Shown here piece by piece: positions 1 to 7,562 of a DNA stretch of 32,118 nt (position 1 is the stretch's first letter; each line of letters begins with the position of its first letter). The notes beneath the pieces are model-generated. The model searched no databases. It had not been told where the DNA came from and saw nothing but the letters and a program-made list of their open reading frames with translations. The position numbers and the translations under genes were made by a program. The stretch spans positions 1 through 32,118 of the forward strand of contig CALQZP010000004.1 of assembly GCA_943349725.1 (NCBI GenBank). The letters are read 5' to 3'. Source of the DNA: Candidatus Nomurabacteria bacterium (GTDB lineage: Bacteria > Patescibacteriota > Minisyncoccia > Phycocordibacterales > UBA10002).

Positions 1-95
1 AAGAGCGTACGGCAAGGAAACAAGCCGAGCAAAAAGCGGAGCGAGAAGCGGAGCCCATGACACTCCAACGGAAGCTTCGTCGGTTGCTCTTCTAA
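1..95 (+). CDS. 3' end of an upstream gene (partial)
   Basis: An open frame runs in from the left edge and stops at TAA 93-95. The roughly 30 visible residues are very rich in Lys, Arg, Glu and Ala, with a basic C-terminus ending KLRRLLF, so this looks like a charged helical tail. The stop lies 16 nt before the next start, whose ribosome binding site is in the gap, so the two genes are probably one operon. Product unknown. The alternative is that the edge is non-coding; the short uninterrupted length is weak evidence. Confidence 0.45.
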   Translation, partial: ERTARKQAEQKAEREAEPMTLQRKLRRLLF

Positions 96-111
96 ACCTG
101 AAAGGAAAAAG

Positions 112-1623
112 ATGAATATTATATTGCAGATTAGCAAGACCCTCGCAAAGGGCTTGCTCACGGGACTAAACGAGCTCAAGGTGAGCGCAACACCAGCATT
201 CCTCAAATACCTTGAGCTACTGGAGAAAATCGCCACCAAAGGCATCGGAGGACCACTTGTCCTCGCAGCTTTGGCCTATCTCGGGTACGGGGTGACAACG
301 ACATCAGTTGACATCCTTCAGTACTGGGGATGGACCGGAAAGTTCTGGTCCTGGGTCTCCCTCCTTCTGGGTAAAACCGAAGGGTTATGGATGACCATGC
401 TAGCGCTTGCGGGAATCGTGAGCTTCGGGTATGTGTGGCTCTTAGGTGTCCTCGCGGCACCGATTGGAGTCGCTATACACGCATCCTCTCCCGCCACGCG
501 AACCGTACCTCACACACCTGTAGCGGTGAGTTTGGGAACGCTAGCGAGTTCAATCCTCACGGAAATCCGTGACGTACGCATTGGCATCACCAATGCGCTT
601 CAGGTGGGCGTGAAGGAATATGTGTCGCAAGTAAAGCTTGCGTTGACCTTTGTCGGGTTGACCTACTTCTTCGCATCAATGTTCCCCGGGCTTCGCGCAG
701 TGTTGCTTCTATTCATCTTAGGAGCGCTCATCCTGACAGCACTGCGGGAATTCAGCCATCCCGTTGCCTCCTTCATAAGGTTCGCCGTCTGTGTGGCGCT
801 CCTCTGGTGCGTAGCGGGTAAGATGTTCCCGGAACTGAATCCGTTCATAAACGATTTCAGCACCTCGCCGAAAGTCGTGGTGAAAAAGATGTGGGACGCT
901 ACCAATGTGTTCGTTCCAGAAAACTGGACCAAGCCAGCCTTCTGGCTTCTGCTCTGCGTTGTAGCACCATTCATGTATATCGCCTACAGAGCGATCCTCG
1001 GATGGGCTAGAAATGCATTTGTGCCGACAGCAACAGTAGTGGCGGGAAGTCACCTACACGGAGCAACTGCTACGGCGCAAAGCACCTCGCACGGAGGAGG
1101 CCACGGCTCACATGGGAACAAGTTCTTTGACTCCCTCGTCATTGTCGCCATCGCAGTCTTCATCGCCGGTTGCATCTTCTGGATGTACAACAGGTGGGTG
1201 AATTGGGACACGCTTCGCGACATCAGGATTGACGCGCAGGCGGAGCTTCATCGTGTTCGCGAAGCTCGGCAATCATCGGCGCCAGCGCCACGCGCAAGTG
1301 TAGCAAGTGCTACACCAGCAGGCGTACCTCCGGCCGACCCACTCACCATTCCGGACGGTCTTCGGGGACTCAAGAACCCGAAGATGTACGAGCTTAGTCT
1401 CACCACCAACTGGAGCGAGGAAATCCCTCGCCCCGTTGGACAGTCCGTACGGACCCACCCGCCCGATCTCCTCACGGAGATGCGGGTCAACGGAAAGACC
1501 GTTCGGGATAGGATGCCCGGGGTTCACTCATCTATCAAGGGTACACACTCCTTCGCTCTCCGGGTGAAGGATGGTTCCCCCGTCACCGTCGTGGTCGGGG
1601 TCGGTTGGGAAACCAGCCATTGA
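112..1623 (+). CDS. Polytopic membrane protein, unknown function
   Basis: 503 residues with about seven hydrophobic segments (roughly 47-62, 91-122, 174-191, 194-211, 220-238, 275-295 and 340-360). A Gly/His-rich linker at about 313-336 (HGGGHGSHG) precedes the last helix. After it comes a charged stretch, a Pro/Ala-rich linker and a C-terminal soluble domain (about 410-503), probably beta-rich and outside the membrane or in the cytoplasm depending on topology. An AAAGGAAAAAG ribosome binding site sits just before ATG 112. A strong terminator follows. I do not recognise the family. It is the last gene of a unit that begins left of the window. The His-rich linker could bind metal, but that is inference. 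Confidence 0.85.
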   Translation: MNIILQISKTLAKGLLTGLNELKVSATPAFLKYLELLEKIATKGIGGPLVLAALAYLGYGVTTTSVDILQYWGWTGKFWSWVSLLLGKTEGLWMTMLALAGIVSFGYVWLLGVLAAPIGVAIHASSPATRTVPHTPVAVSLGTLASSILTEIRDVRIGITNALQVGVKEYVSQVKLALTFVGLTYFFASMFPGLRAVLLLFILGALILTALREFSHPVASFIRFAVCVALLWCVAGKMFPELNPFINDFSTSPKVVVKKMWDATNVFVPENWTKPAFWLLLCVVAPFMYIAYRAILGWARNAFVPTATVVAGSHLHGATATAQSTSHGGGHGSHGNKFFDSLVIVAIAVFIAGCIFWMYNRWVNWDTLRDIRIDAQAELHRVREARQSSAPAPRASVASATPAGVPPADPLTIPDGLRGLKNPKMYELSLTTNWSEEIPRPVGQSVRTHPPDLLTEMRVNGKTVRDRMPGVHSSIKGTHSFALRVKDGSPVTVVVGVGWETSH

Positions 1624-1640
1624 GTTGATAAGACTCTCAC

Positions 1641-1704
1641 AGAGCGGAAAGAAAAGAAGACCGGTGCAGGTGCACCCGTCTTCCAATCTTTCCGCTCTTT
1701 TTTT
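1641..1704 (+). terminator. Rho-independent terminator of the 112-1623 unit
   Basis: A 12-bp perfect stem, AGAGCGGAAAGA 1641-1652 with TCTTTCCGCTCT 1687-1698, encloses a second hairpin (GAAGAC/GTCTTC, then GGTGC/GCACC) and is followed by a T run to 1704. Confidence 0.93.
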
Positions 1705-1736
1705 GTCTACTTTTTACGCCATTAGCTTAGACTACC

Positions 1737-1773
1737 CATGTACCGATAACAGCGGTGCTGTTATCGGTACATG
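1737..1773. repeat. Perfect 17-bp palindrome with 3-nt loop
   Basis: CATGTACCGATAACAGC (1737-1753) is exactly mirrored at 1757-1773 with loop GGT. It lies between two convergent genes but lacks a T run on either strand, so it is not an ordinary intrinsic terminator. It could be a protein-binding site, an mRNA-end stabiliser or a mobile-element remnant. Confidence 0.8.
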
Positions 1774-1804
1774 ACGTATGCCCTTTGGTGCTTGGGTAAA
1801 CAAC

Positions 1805-2561
1805 CTAAGAAGTCGGCGCGACAAGCGAATACGGACCAATTACCTTTGAACAGTTGTTGTCTTCGTTGCTTTCGTCCACCTTTCTTTCTGAATCTACACA
1901 GACGCGGTAGTAACGGGGTTCCGCACCCGCATTTCCCGTGCGTTTCAGCTCCGGAATCTTAGTGACACTACTCCCCTTCAGCCACGAAAGAACCTCTTCT
2001 CCACTCGCTATCCAACCGGTCGCTGCGTTGGCGCTTTCCTCAAATCGGACGCGTGTGGGAATAGAGGTTCCGAGTTTCCCGCCATTTTTTACACTCGCCT
2101 GAAGCGTATATGGTCCCGCAATGTAGAGCCCTCTCTTTTTTTGAGGTTTTGAGTCCCACGGCCGAAAATGACGAAACCGAGAGGTCAGTGGTACCGACGT
2201 TTACTTGAAGCTTCACCGTCTGCGCGACTCCCGGCCCGAAGCAGGTAACGACAAACGCGCGACTTGCGGTGATGGATCCCGTTGTCACACCTGTTGCGCG
2301 AAGCACACCTTCGCTCCAATTACTGACACACCCCACACCCACTGACTCCCACACAATGCTAAAGTCGGAACCCGCCGAAACCGTAACGGGAGATTTTACC
2401 GGGGTATTGTTCACCTGTACTACCGCCCTAAGTCCTATTGAATTTTGGAGCGGGAGCGGCCCGCTGAATGCGGCGAGGGCAAGCGAAGGAACTACAAAGA
2501 AGAACCCCGCAAAAAGCAGGGTTCCTCTTATTACAAAGCTTTGAGGCTTCGCAAAAGACAT
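1805..2561 (-). pseudogene. Secreted protein with CARDB-like C-terminus, frameshifted
   Basis: The frame from ATG 2561 encodes a signal peptide (hydrophobic core, ALAA cleavage region) and a beta-rich domain ending in VAQTVKLQV, parallel to the upstream gene. Near 2136-2150 the reading frame breaks. The original frame stops at 2040, but skipping one base continues a convincing protein (LYIAGPYTLQASVKNGGKLG, then RYYRVCVDSERKVDESNEDN) to a TAG at 1805-1807. That continuation matches the C-terminus of the paralogue (YSYRVCVDVEKKVDESSETD). The site contains runs of seven A and four A on the coding strand, so causes include an indel, an assembly error, or transcriptional slippage. It starts 3 nt after its paralogue's stop, so they are one transcript. 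Function is presumably surface or adhesion related (inference). Confidence 0.8.
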
Positions 2562-2564
2562 GGA

Positions 2565-3341
2565 CTATTTTTTAATATTTCCGAAGATAAAGTGCTTGGT
2601 GAACGGGGAGCAGTTGTCGGTTTCGCTTGACTCGTCAACCTTTTTTTCGACATCCACACACACACGGTAAGAGTACTGGTCGCCTCTATCATTGGAGGCT
2701 TCAGTACGGAGAGTGTCATTAAAGGTAAACTCTTTGCTCCCGCTCGCAGGTAGCCCAGCGAGAAGCTGATTGTCAATCTCCTCGGAGGCACCCGTATCCT
2801 TTCGTTTCTCAAGATTTACCCGGATAAGAGAAGCAACGGCAACCTTTGTTGAGTTAGTTACCTTGTATTTCAAGATGAACGGCGAAGGTTCCAGAAGATA
2901 CTTTCCCGAAACGAGTGTTCCTTGTGCAAGCGTCGGTGTCGCGGTAGTAAGATTCGGCTTGCTGACAGTGACCTGTACTGAAGCCGTCTGCGCCTGGCCA
3001 ACGCCCACACAGGTAAGCACGAACGAGCGACCCTTGGCCTCCGCGGGGAGCGTGCCTGTTATAGTCCCACTGGTAAGAAGCGGCAGACTGTCCCAACTAC
3101 TCCAGCAACCCTTCCAACCCGATGGCACCGTCCAGTTTAGAGCAACCTCAGTGTTGGGAGGTATGGTTACGGAACCAGCCTTTGCCGTAACACCGCCTAC
3201 CGACACCGTGAGGGTTACCTTACCCTTCGGCGCGACTGGAAACACCGCGAATTCGGCTGCGTGTGCAAATACCGGCACGACGAGGACAACTGCGAGGAGA
3301 ACGAGAACGCTTCTCTGAAACGTTTTTACATAGTGTGACAT
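2565..3341 (-). CDS. Secreted beta-rich protein with CARDB-like domain
   Basis: 258 residues. Residues 1-30 form a signal peptide (basic start, hydrophobic core, FAHAA). Two Ig-like halves follow: about 40-130, with paired Cys in GWKGCWSSWD and FVLTCVGVGQAQTASVQV, and about 130-250, resembling a CARDB (cell-adhesion-related) domain with the closing motif YRVCVDVEKKVDESSETDNC. Four Cys suggest extracytoplasmic disulphides. It is the upstream copy of a tandem duplication with the frameshifted gene at 1805-2561. The family call rests on pattern resemblance; secretion is well supported. Confidence 0.85.
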   Translation of the reverse strand: MSHYVKTFQRSVLVLLAVVLVVPVFAHAAEFAVFPVAPKGKVTLTVSVGGVTAKAGSVTIPPNTEVALNWTVPSGWKGCWSSWDSLPLLTSGTITGTLPAEAKGRSFVLTCVGVGQAQTASVQVTVSKPNLTTATPTLAQGTLVSGKYLLEPSPFILKYKVTNSTKVAVASLIRVNLEKRKDTGASEEIDNQLLAGLPASGSKEFTFNDTLRTEASNDRGDQYSYRVCVDVEKKVDESSETDNCSPFTKHFIFGNIKK

Positions 3342-3482
3342 ACTAAAAAAACTACTGATAAAAAATAAACTACTAATTGACCTACATAGTATAGCTCATT
3401 CCTGCAAAAGGTCTACGGCGATGTCCACAGGTGCCATTAGAGTTTGGCGGATGATGGATTTTTCTGTCATTCCCGTGGCTAA

Positions 3483-3665
3483 GAGCCTGTTCATACTCTA
3501 ACCGCAGTATACAGCCTAAAACATAGCTTGCTTGCCGAAATGTCCAAAATTCTGTTGCAAATCTGGTCTTTCTCGTCAACGTATCTCGATATGTTTCCTC
3601 AAAATCCCCGATTTTCACAACGAATCTTGAACATTTCATTCAAGCATTAGATTATGAACAGGCTC
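3483..3665. mobile_element. MITE-like element, 19-bp TIRs, TAA target duplication
   Basis: The left end GAGCCTGTTCATACTCTAA (3483-3501) and the reverse complement of the right end (3647-3665) agree at 18 of 19 positions. The element is flanked by TAA at 3480-3482 and again at 3666-3668, as expected for a TNA-type duplication made by some IS5-group transposases. At 183 bp it is too short for a transposase; an open frame on the minus strand across it (3382-3639) has no recognisable motif and I do not call it. Confidence 0.75.
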
Positions 3666-3718
3666 TAAAGCCCGATGGGCTCGCCCGTCTAGGGAAAACG
3701 GAAATCCAGGTTCTCTCT

Positions 3719-3756
3719 ATCTTCTGGATTCCAGCTTTCGCTGGAATGACAACATT
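3719..3756. repeat. REP-like hairpin (GGATTCCAGCTTTCGCTGGAATGAC type)
   Basis: TTCCAGC-TTTC-GCTGGAA forms a compact hairpin. Related sequence recurs near 15845-15885 (GTTCCGGCGAAAGCTGGAATGAC). This type of short dispersed repeat is common in bacterial intergenic DNA. Between it, the MITE and the 3812 promoter, the 3342-3811 gap holds no gene I can support. Confidence 0.6.
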
Positions 3757-3777
3757 GGAGCCATTCTTGAGTAGACA

Positions 3778-3805
3778 TTGACAAAATATGGTTATCTGCT
3801 ATAAT
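3778..3805 (+). promoter_or_regulatory. Consensus promoter of a leaderless gene
   Basis: TTGACA 3778-3783, a 16-nt spacer, TATAAT 3800-3805. The expected start point falls at or next to ATG 3812, leaving no room for a ribosome binding site. Confidence 0.85.
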
Positions 3806-3811
3806 GCTTGT

Positions 3812-5032
3812 ATGAAAAATACGTTAAAACAGAGCTTTATAGCGCGCGAGCTCTTTGTGCTTGCGATCGCAGTGTTTTCTCTTGGTGCTTCATTTCCCTC
3901 GGTAGCGATAGGACTTTCACGAAGCGACCTTGGTCAACCAAATCCGCAATCTATGAATGGGGATTACGGAACCATTAGTGGAAGTGGTTCTAGCGGTGGA
4001 TACTCTAGTGGATCCACGCAAAACAGACTCGCAGGGAGCCCCCTTTCGGTTTCCTGTGCTTCTACCAAGCTAAATACGACAGTTGGTCAGCCTATTACTT
4101 GGTTCTCTTCGGTTATTGGTGGTATCGGTTCTTACGCGTACACATGGAACGGTACCGAAGGATTTTCGGGTAACACCAGCACCATCACTCGCGCGTATGC
4201 TACAAACGGTGAGAAGTTTGCCACACTCTCTATTACCTCCGGAAACCAACTCGTCACGGTTTCCTGTGGTTCGGTCGTAGTTGGAAACCCGGCTCCTATC
4301 GTCCAATCTATCGCCTTCTCGGGTTTTGGAGCTTCCTGTTATGCAACACCCGAACGAGCGCTTCCCGGCGAGACGGTGACATGGCTCTCTATTGTAACCG
4401 GCACCACCGCCTCTACTACCTACACATGGGACGGCACTGACGGCCTTACGGGAGACCGACCGCTCATTTCCAAGGCCTATACGACAAATGGCATCAAGTC
4501 TGCTTTGCTTACCGTCACAAACGGCTCAAATAGAATCGTTACTGCCTGTACGAGCTCGGCTTCAATTGGCCCACGCATCGCCGTGACGACCGCTCCCAAG
4601 TCGCAGGTAGCAGGAGCTACCGATATTCATGGAGTGTGTGCCCCCTCTTCAACGCAAATTAGGACGAGCGAGCCTGTTGTGTGGACCGTGGCCACGATTG
4701 GTGGTACGGCAAGCAACTATGAGTTCCTCTGGAGCGGAGACGAGGCCTTACTTGGGACATCTTCCACAACTTCCAAGACGTACGCTACGCCAGGTATCAA
4801 GAATGCCTCTGTGGTTATAGCGTCGGGTAGCAAGACGGTAACCGTTACCTGTCCTGCAGTTGAGGTTACGAAGGGTTGGGCGAGCGGACTTACCGCTTCT
4901 TCCCTCTTTTCCTGGATTAGTGGCACCGTTGGGTATCTTCTCGCACTTGGTGGCGCGATTATTGCAGGTATTGTGTTCGCACGCCGAAAGCGCGCGAAGG
5001 AAGAAGAGGAGGAAAAGGACCACGAACATTAA
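3812..5032 (+). CDS. Surface protein with three Ig/PKD-like repeats and C-terminal anchor
   Basis: 406 residues from ATG 3812; an in-frame ATG at 3788 lies inside the promoter and is rejected. Signal peptide about 1-33. A low-complexity Ser/Gly segment carries SRSDLGQPNPQS (about 36-47). Three homologous repeats follow at about 77-157, 171-251 and 272-352. Each has an N-terminal Cys, a TW-x-G-T-(E/D)-G-(F/L) core, a (K/R)AY-(A/T)-TNG strand and, in most copies, a closing Cys. A hydrophobic helix (about 371-390) and a basic then Glu-rich tail anchor the protein. There is no LPXTG. A terminator follows. Probably a cell-surface adhesin or S-layer-like protein; function is inferred from architecture only. 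Confidence 0.88.
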   Translation: MKNTLKQSFIARELFVLAIAVFSLGASFPSVAIGLSRSDLGQPNPQSMNGDYGTISGSGSSGGYSSGSTQNRLAGSPLSVSCASTKLNTTVGQPITWFSSVIGGIGSYAYTWNGTEGFSGNTSTITRAYATNGEKFATLSITSGNQLVTVSCGSVVVGNPAPIVQSIAFSGFGASCYATPERALPGETVTWLSIVTGTTASTTYTWDGTDGLTGDRPLISKAYTTNGIKSALLTVTNGSNRIVTACTSSASIGPRIAVTTAPKSQVAGATDIHGVCAPSSTQIRTSEPVVWTVATIGGTASNYEFLWSGDEALLGTSSTTSKTYATPGIKNASVVIASGSKTVTVTCPAVEVTKGWASGLTASSLFSWISGTVGYLLALGGAIIAGIVFARRKRAKEEEEEKDHEH

Positions 5033-5080
5033 AGAAGCTGTCAGCTTCTAGGTGCTAGCTTCTAGGAAGTGAAGAAGGAA

Positions 5081-5112
5081 AACCGCTCCGATGAAAATCG
5101 GAGCGGTTTTTG
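5081..5112 (+). terminator. Rho-independent terminator after the Ig-repeat protein
   Basis: AACCGCTCCGAT, GAAA loop, ATCGGAGCGGTT, then a short T run. A tract with repeated CTTCTAGG words (5037-5075) lies between stop codon and hairpin. Confidence 0.92.
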
Positions 5113-5121
5113 TGTGGGACG

Positions 5122-5318
5122 GCCTGATTCTCCCTTTCCTAAAGGGAGTACCCGTTAGGGGGAGGGATTTTGACCCCCTTCCCGCCGACCTGTCCTCCGA
5201 AGCCTTGGCGGAGGAGGAAGACTTCGTGTGTCCCCTTTGATAGGGGAGAATAAGAAGGGAAACACCCCTCCTTGCATCAGAACGCAAGTGCTCCCCTTAT
5301 TAGGGGAGATACAGAATA
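5122..5318. repeat. GC-rich palindromic repeat element, composite copy
   Basis: Nested inverted repeats: CTCCCTTTCCTAAAGGGAG, a GGGGGAGGGATTTT...CCCCCTTCCC pair, CCTCCGAAGCCTTGGCGGAGG, and two CCCCTT(T/A)(G/T)ATAGGGGAG-like ends. Related copies occur at 5893-5972, 8604-8740, 26217-26276, 27260-27349 and 32025-32080. Together with the terminator and promoter this accounts for the 5033-5400 gap. Confidence 0.7.
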
Positions 5319-5326
5319 CAGAAAAC

Positions 5327-5358
5327 TTGACCGCATACTTATAATCGTGCTATAATCT
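5327..5358 (+). promoter_or_regulatory. Promoter of the lipoprotein gene
   Basis: A TTGACC -35 and a TATAAT -10 about 18 nt apart lie about 45 nt before ATG 5401, so this gene, unlike the 3812 gene, has a 5' leader. Confidence 0.7.
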
Positions 5359-5400
5359 TTTCAGATTCCGAAACCAAACCATCAAACCGAAAGTCTAAAG

Positions 5401-5898
5401 ATGAAAAATTTGTTCCTCGCAATTTCTCTCATTGCCTTAACCTCCGGTTGTGTCGGTCCTCGAACCGCCAGCGTTGGACATAAGTATGTCCAACCAATCG
5501 TCACCACCAATATGGTAGGGACGACAACGTCCTATCAAGTTGGTGGGCAACCCGCCACCATCAACACCACGACCAACTGGTCGGTTATCTCCACCCCGCC
5601 CGTTGAAAAACGGACGTGGCGAGAGACAGTGTTCGGCAGGAGGGCTCCCCGGGCGACCGTCTTGGTTGCTGTTCCTCCCTTCCCAAGTAGCGGATGGGTG
5701 GCTCATACCTCACCCGCACCCCCACCAGATGCGCGTAGCCGTAGCTCCTCTGGGGGAGGCTCGGAGAGAGATTTCTTTTCGCGACGGTCAAGTCTCGGGC
5801 AACCGAACCCGAGAGCGAACCTTCAGTATAGGTCGTCAGGGGGACTTAGTCGGTCAAGTCTCGGGCAACCGAACCCGAGAGCGAACCTTCATCGGTAG
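5401..5898 (+). CDS. Small lipoprotein with duplicated SLGQPNPRAN motif
   Basis: 165 residues. The N-terminus is a lipoprotein signal peptide with lipobox LTSGC (Cys17), so the mature protein is expected to be lipid-anchored. The middle is Thr/Asn rich, then Pro/Ser rich. The C-terminus contains two copies of S(R)RSSLGQPNPRANL, about 22 residues apart, encoded by a 41-bp direct repeat. The preceding surface protein has the related SRSDLGQPNPQS near its mature N-terminus. The family is unknown. The gene is single, with its own promoter and terminator. Translation starts at ATG 5401 with only a weak purine stretch upstream. Confidence 0.8.
   Translation: MKNLFLAISLIALTSGCVGPRTASVGHKYVQPIVTTNMVGTTTSYQVGGQPATINTTTNWSVISTPPVEKRTWRETVFGRRAPRATVLVAVPPFPSSGWVAHTSPAPPPDARSRSSSGGGSERDFFSRRSSLGQPNPRANLQYRSSGGLSRSSLGQPNPRANLHR
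5785..5891 (+). repeat. 41-bp direct repeat inside the lipoprotein gene
   Basis: The sequence at 5785-5825 recurs at 5851-5891, a period of 66 bp (22 codons), so the frame is kept. Each copy contains a CTCGGG...CCCGAG hairpin. Confidence 0.9.
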
Positions 5899-5972
5899 CA
5901 CCCCCTTTCGGGAGATACACCCCTCCCTCCGACAGTACGTCGGGGTACTCCCCTTATTAGGGGAGATAACGC
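5893..5972. repeat. GC-rich palindromic repeat element copy
   Basis: Contains ACCCCTCCCTCCGACAG-TACGTCGGGG and CCCCTTATTAGGGGAG pairs that also appear in the 5122-5318 copy. Confidence 0.55.
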
Positions 5973-5974
5973 AA

Positions 5975-6006
5975 AAGGCTCACCCACACGGGCGAGCCTT
6001 TCATTT
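5975..6006 (+). terminator. Rho-independent terminator after the lipoprotein
   Basis: AAGGCTC-A-CCC, ACAC loop, GGG-C-GAGCCTT, then TTCATTTT. Confidence 0.8.
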
Positions 6007-6040
6007 TGAGCAAAATGCAAACTGGAGCTCTATCGCTAGG

Positions 6041-6433
6041 TTATTGTCTTAGGATTTTACCTTCTACATCTCCGTAGAGTGATTCGGGATTTACAATCGG
6101 AGCCACATCTGGTGTCTCGTCTAGAATGACCGTGTTGGTGAGGATACCCACGAGTCCCCAGACGGAGAGCATAATGAAAACGCCTACCACGCCCCAGATG
6201 ATGAACTGTTTCGCTTGCGCGCGTTTTTCTTCGTCGCCCGCACCGGAGATGTAGTTGAACACACCCCAGATGATGACGAGGACCGCGAGACCGACGAGGA
6301 ACGGGATAATGGCATTGATAACCTTATTGACCTGGTTGATGATGCCGTAGACGCTTGTATCAACATTAGCATCCCCCGCGAATGCAACGACCGGCAAGAG
6401 ATAGGCTGATGCCGAAATAACAAATTTCTTCAT
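6041..6433 (-). CDS. Pilin-like two-helix protein (VirB2/TrbC-like, Mbov_0395 type) 1
   Basis: 130 residues. A signal peptide ends near AFAGDA. Helix 1 (about 42-62, IIPFLVGLAVLVIIWGVFNYI) is followed by a short charged cytoplasmic loop with the conserved GDEEKRAQAKQFIIWG stretch, then helix 2 (about 78-100) and an acidic tail. The architecture matches the small pilin-like proteins of type IV secretion and conjugation systems that are abundant in Parcubacteria. It is the last and most divergently placed of seven paralogues on this strand; no ATPase or channel gene is in the window. Whether it forms a pilus is inferred. Confidence 0.85.
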   Translation of the reverse strand: MKKFVISASAYLLPVVAFAGDANVDTSVYGIINQVNKVINAIIPFLVGLAVLVIIWGVFNYISGAGDEEKRAQAKQFIIWGVVGVFIMLSVWGLVGILTNTVILDETPDVAPIVNPESLYGDVEGKILRQ

Positions 6434-6567
6434 AGTGAAATTAATTAAATTAATAATACTCTTATAAAAAAGCTATAAAATACGACCTTTTATTGATTTC
6501 TTATTTCCCTACCAGTATATACCTCCTGCTATGAGACGCAAATAGGGTTATCAACAGGGAGAGGGAG

Positions 6568-6664
6568 TATGTACTATGGACTATGAAATATGGACTATAA
6601 GAGATATGGACTATGGAATATGAAATATGGACTATGGACTATGGACTAGGTACTACATACTAGG
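6568..6664. repeat. Degenerate TATGGAC / ATGGAATATG word tract
   Basis: About ten near-copies of a 7-10 bp word (ACTATGGACTATGGAATATG style) in the 6434-6743 gap. The complementary words occur on the other side of the neighbouring four-helix-bundle gene at 7113-7177. No gene is seen in this gap. Confidence 0.8.
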
Positions 6665-6743
6665 CGATAAACTATAAAAAGGTACTTTCTTCTTTCTGCT
6701 AGTTCATAGTACATGTTCCATAGTTCATATCTCTTGTTGCATA

Positions 6744-7118
6744 TTACATCTTTCGCAGAATACCCCAAAGCATCGCTCCAATCTCCTTTTCAAACATTCT
6801 AAGCTTTCCGTATTCCGGCTCTTTTAACCACTGCTCTTTGTAAGCAAATCCTGTTAAATATGATGATTCTTCCAAGGAACCGTACGATATCTCCAAAAAG
6901 TTCTTGTGGACGAGCTTACGTTGCCGAGCGTACCCTTCCACATAGTTAAGCATCACTGAAAGGGCCGCCCTTCTAAGTTGAGACACCGATCCGTACTGTT
7001 CTTCTTTGGGAAACTGCCTCGTTGCCGCATACACCGCATGAACGTAATTATCTATCAATTCGTGAAGTTTTTTATGGTACGACTGTGCGTTTTGTTCCAG
7101 ACCTTTCTGATATTCCAT
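6744..7118 (-). CDS. Four-helix-bundle protein (S23 / 23S rRNA intervening-sequence type) 1
   Basis: 124 residues, all helical. Family hallmarks are present: FPKEEQYGSVSQLRRAALSVMLNYVEGYAR, then KNFLEISYGSLEESSYLTGFA. The fold forms pentameric bundles in characterised relatives, and the family includes ORFs within 23S rRNA intervening sequences and the accessory protein Avd of diversity-generating retroelements; no reverse transcriptase is near here. It splits the pilin-like array. The start codon region (ATGGAATAT) itself reads like the flanking repeat word, which suggests the gene and its repeat flanks came in together. The function in this genome is unknown. Confidence 0.85.
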   Translation of the reverse strand: MEYQKGLEQNAQSYHKKLHELIDNYVHAVYAATRQFPKEEQYGSVSQLRRAALSVMLNYVEGYARQRKLVHKNFLEISYGSLEESSYLTGFAYKEQWLKEPEYGKLRMFEKEIGAMLWGILRKM

Positions 7119-7177
7119 ACTACATAGTTCATATTACATATTCTCCTAGTCCATAGTACATATTCCATAGTCCATCC
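7113..7177. repeat. Degenerate CATAGTCCAT / CATATTCC word tract
   Basis: The same words as 6568-6664, on the opposite strand, so the four-helix-bundle gene sits between loosely inverted repeat tracts. Confidence 0.75.
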
Positions 7178-7180
7178 TCT

Positions 7181-7549
7181 TTACCCTCCTATCGCCTGAA
7201 TGGTGTTTTGAATGATGTTTACGATACCCACGACCCCGACCATAATGACCATACCAATGATACCCCAGAGCATATGCTTTCCGCCGGTGGCGCGCGCCTC
7301 TTCGTTATCAAGACGCGCCACAAACTGCACCAGTCCCCAGATAAAGACGACAAATCCCGCGGCAAAAAGGAGGAAGATGATGGGGTTGATAATCACCTCG
7401 CTTATTTTATTCAAAAGTCCCGTGACATTGGAAGAGGCGTTTTCGTTCAGTGTTCCCTGCGCGAACACGACAAAAGGCAACCCAAGTAGCGGAGAGAAAA
7501 TCACCCCCCTAATTACAATTTGTATATATCGTCTCAAGGTTGTAGTCAT
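7181..7549 (-). CDS. Pilin-like two-helix protein 2
   Basis: 122 residues from ATG 7549; the longer frame to 7615 overlaps the previous gene and lacks a signal peptide at its start. A signal peptide ends at about VFAQ. Helix 1 is IINPIIFLLFAAGFVVFIWGLVQFV. The loop is ARLDNEEARATGGKHMLWG. Helix 2 is IIGMVIMVGVVGIVNIIQNTI. The loop keeps the acidic/basic pattern of its paralogues but with DNEEARATG instead of DEEKRAEA, so this is one of the more divergent copies. It follows the 7563-8036 gene by 13 nt and is probably co-transcribed with it. Confidence 0.83.
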   Translation of the reverse strand: MTTTLRRYIQIVIRGVIFSPLLGLPFVVFAQGTLNENASSNVTGLLNKISEVIINPIIFLLFAAGFVVFIWGLVQFVARLDNEEARATGGKHMLWGIIGMVIMVGVVGIVNIIQNTIQAIGG

Positions 7550-7562
7550 AACAATCAGTGAA

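Noticed and set aside
3382-3639. Minus-strand 85-residue frame across the MITE
   Set aside because: It crosses a MITE end, has no ribosome binding site and no recognisable motif.
5540-6052. Plus-strand 170-residue frame over the lipoprotein gene
   Set aside because: Another frame of the lipoprotein gene and repeat DNA; the real frame has a signal peptide and lipobox.
6744-7118. Diversity-generating retroelement (Avd homologue)
   Set aside because: No reverse transcriptase or template/variable repeat pair is in the window.
6568-7177. CRISPR array
   Set aside because: The repeats are 6-12 bp, degenerate and without unique spacers; no cas genes are in the window.
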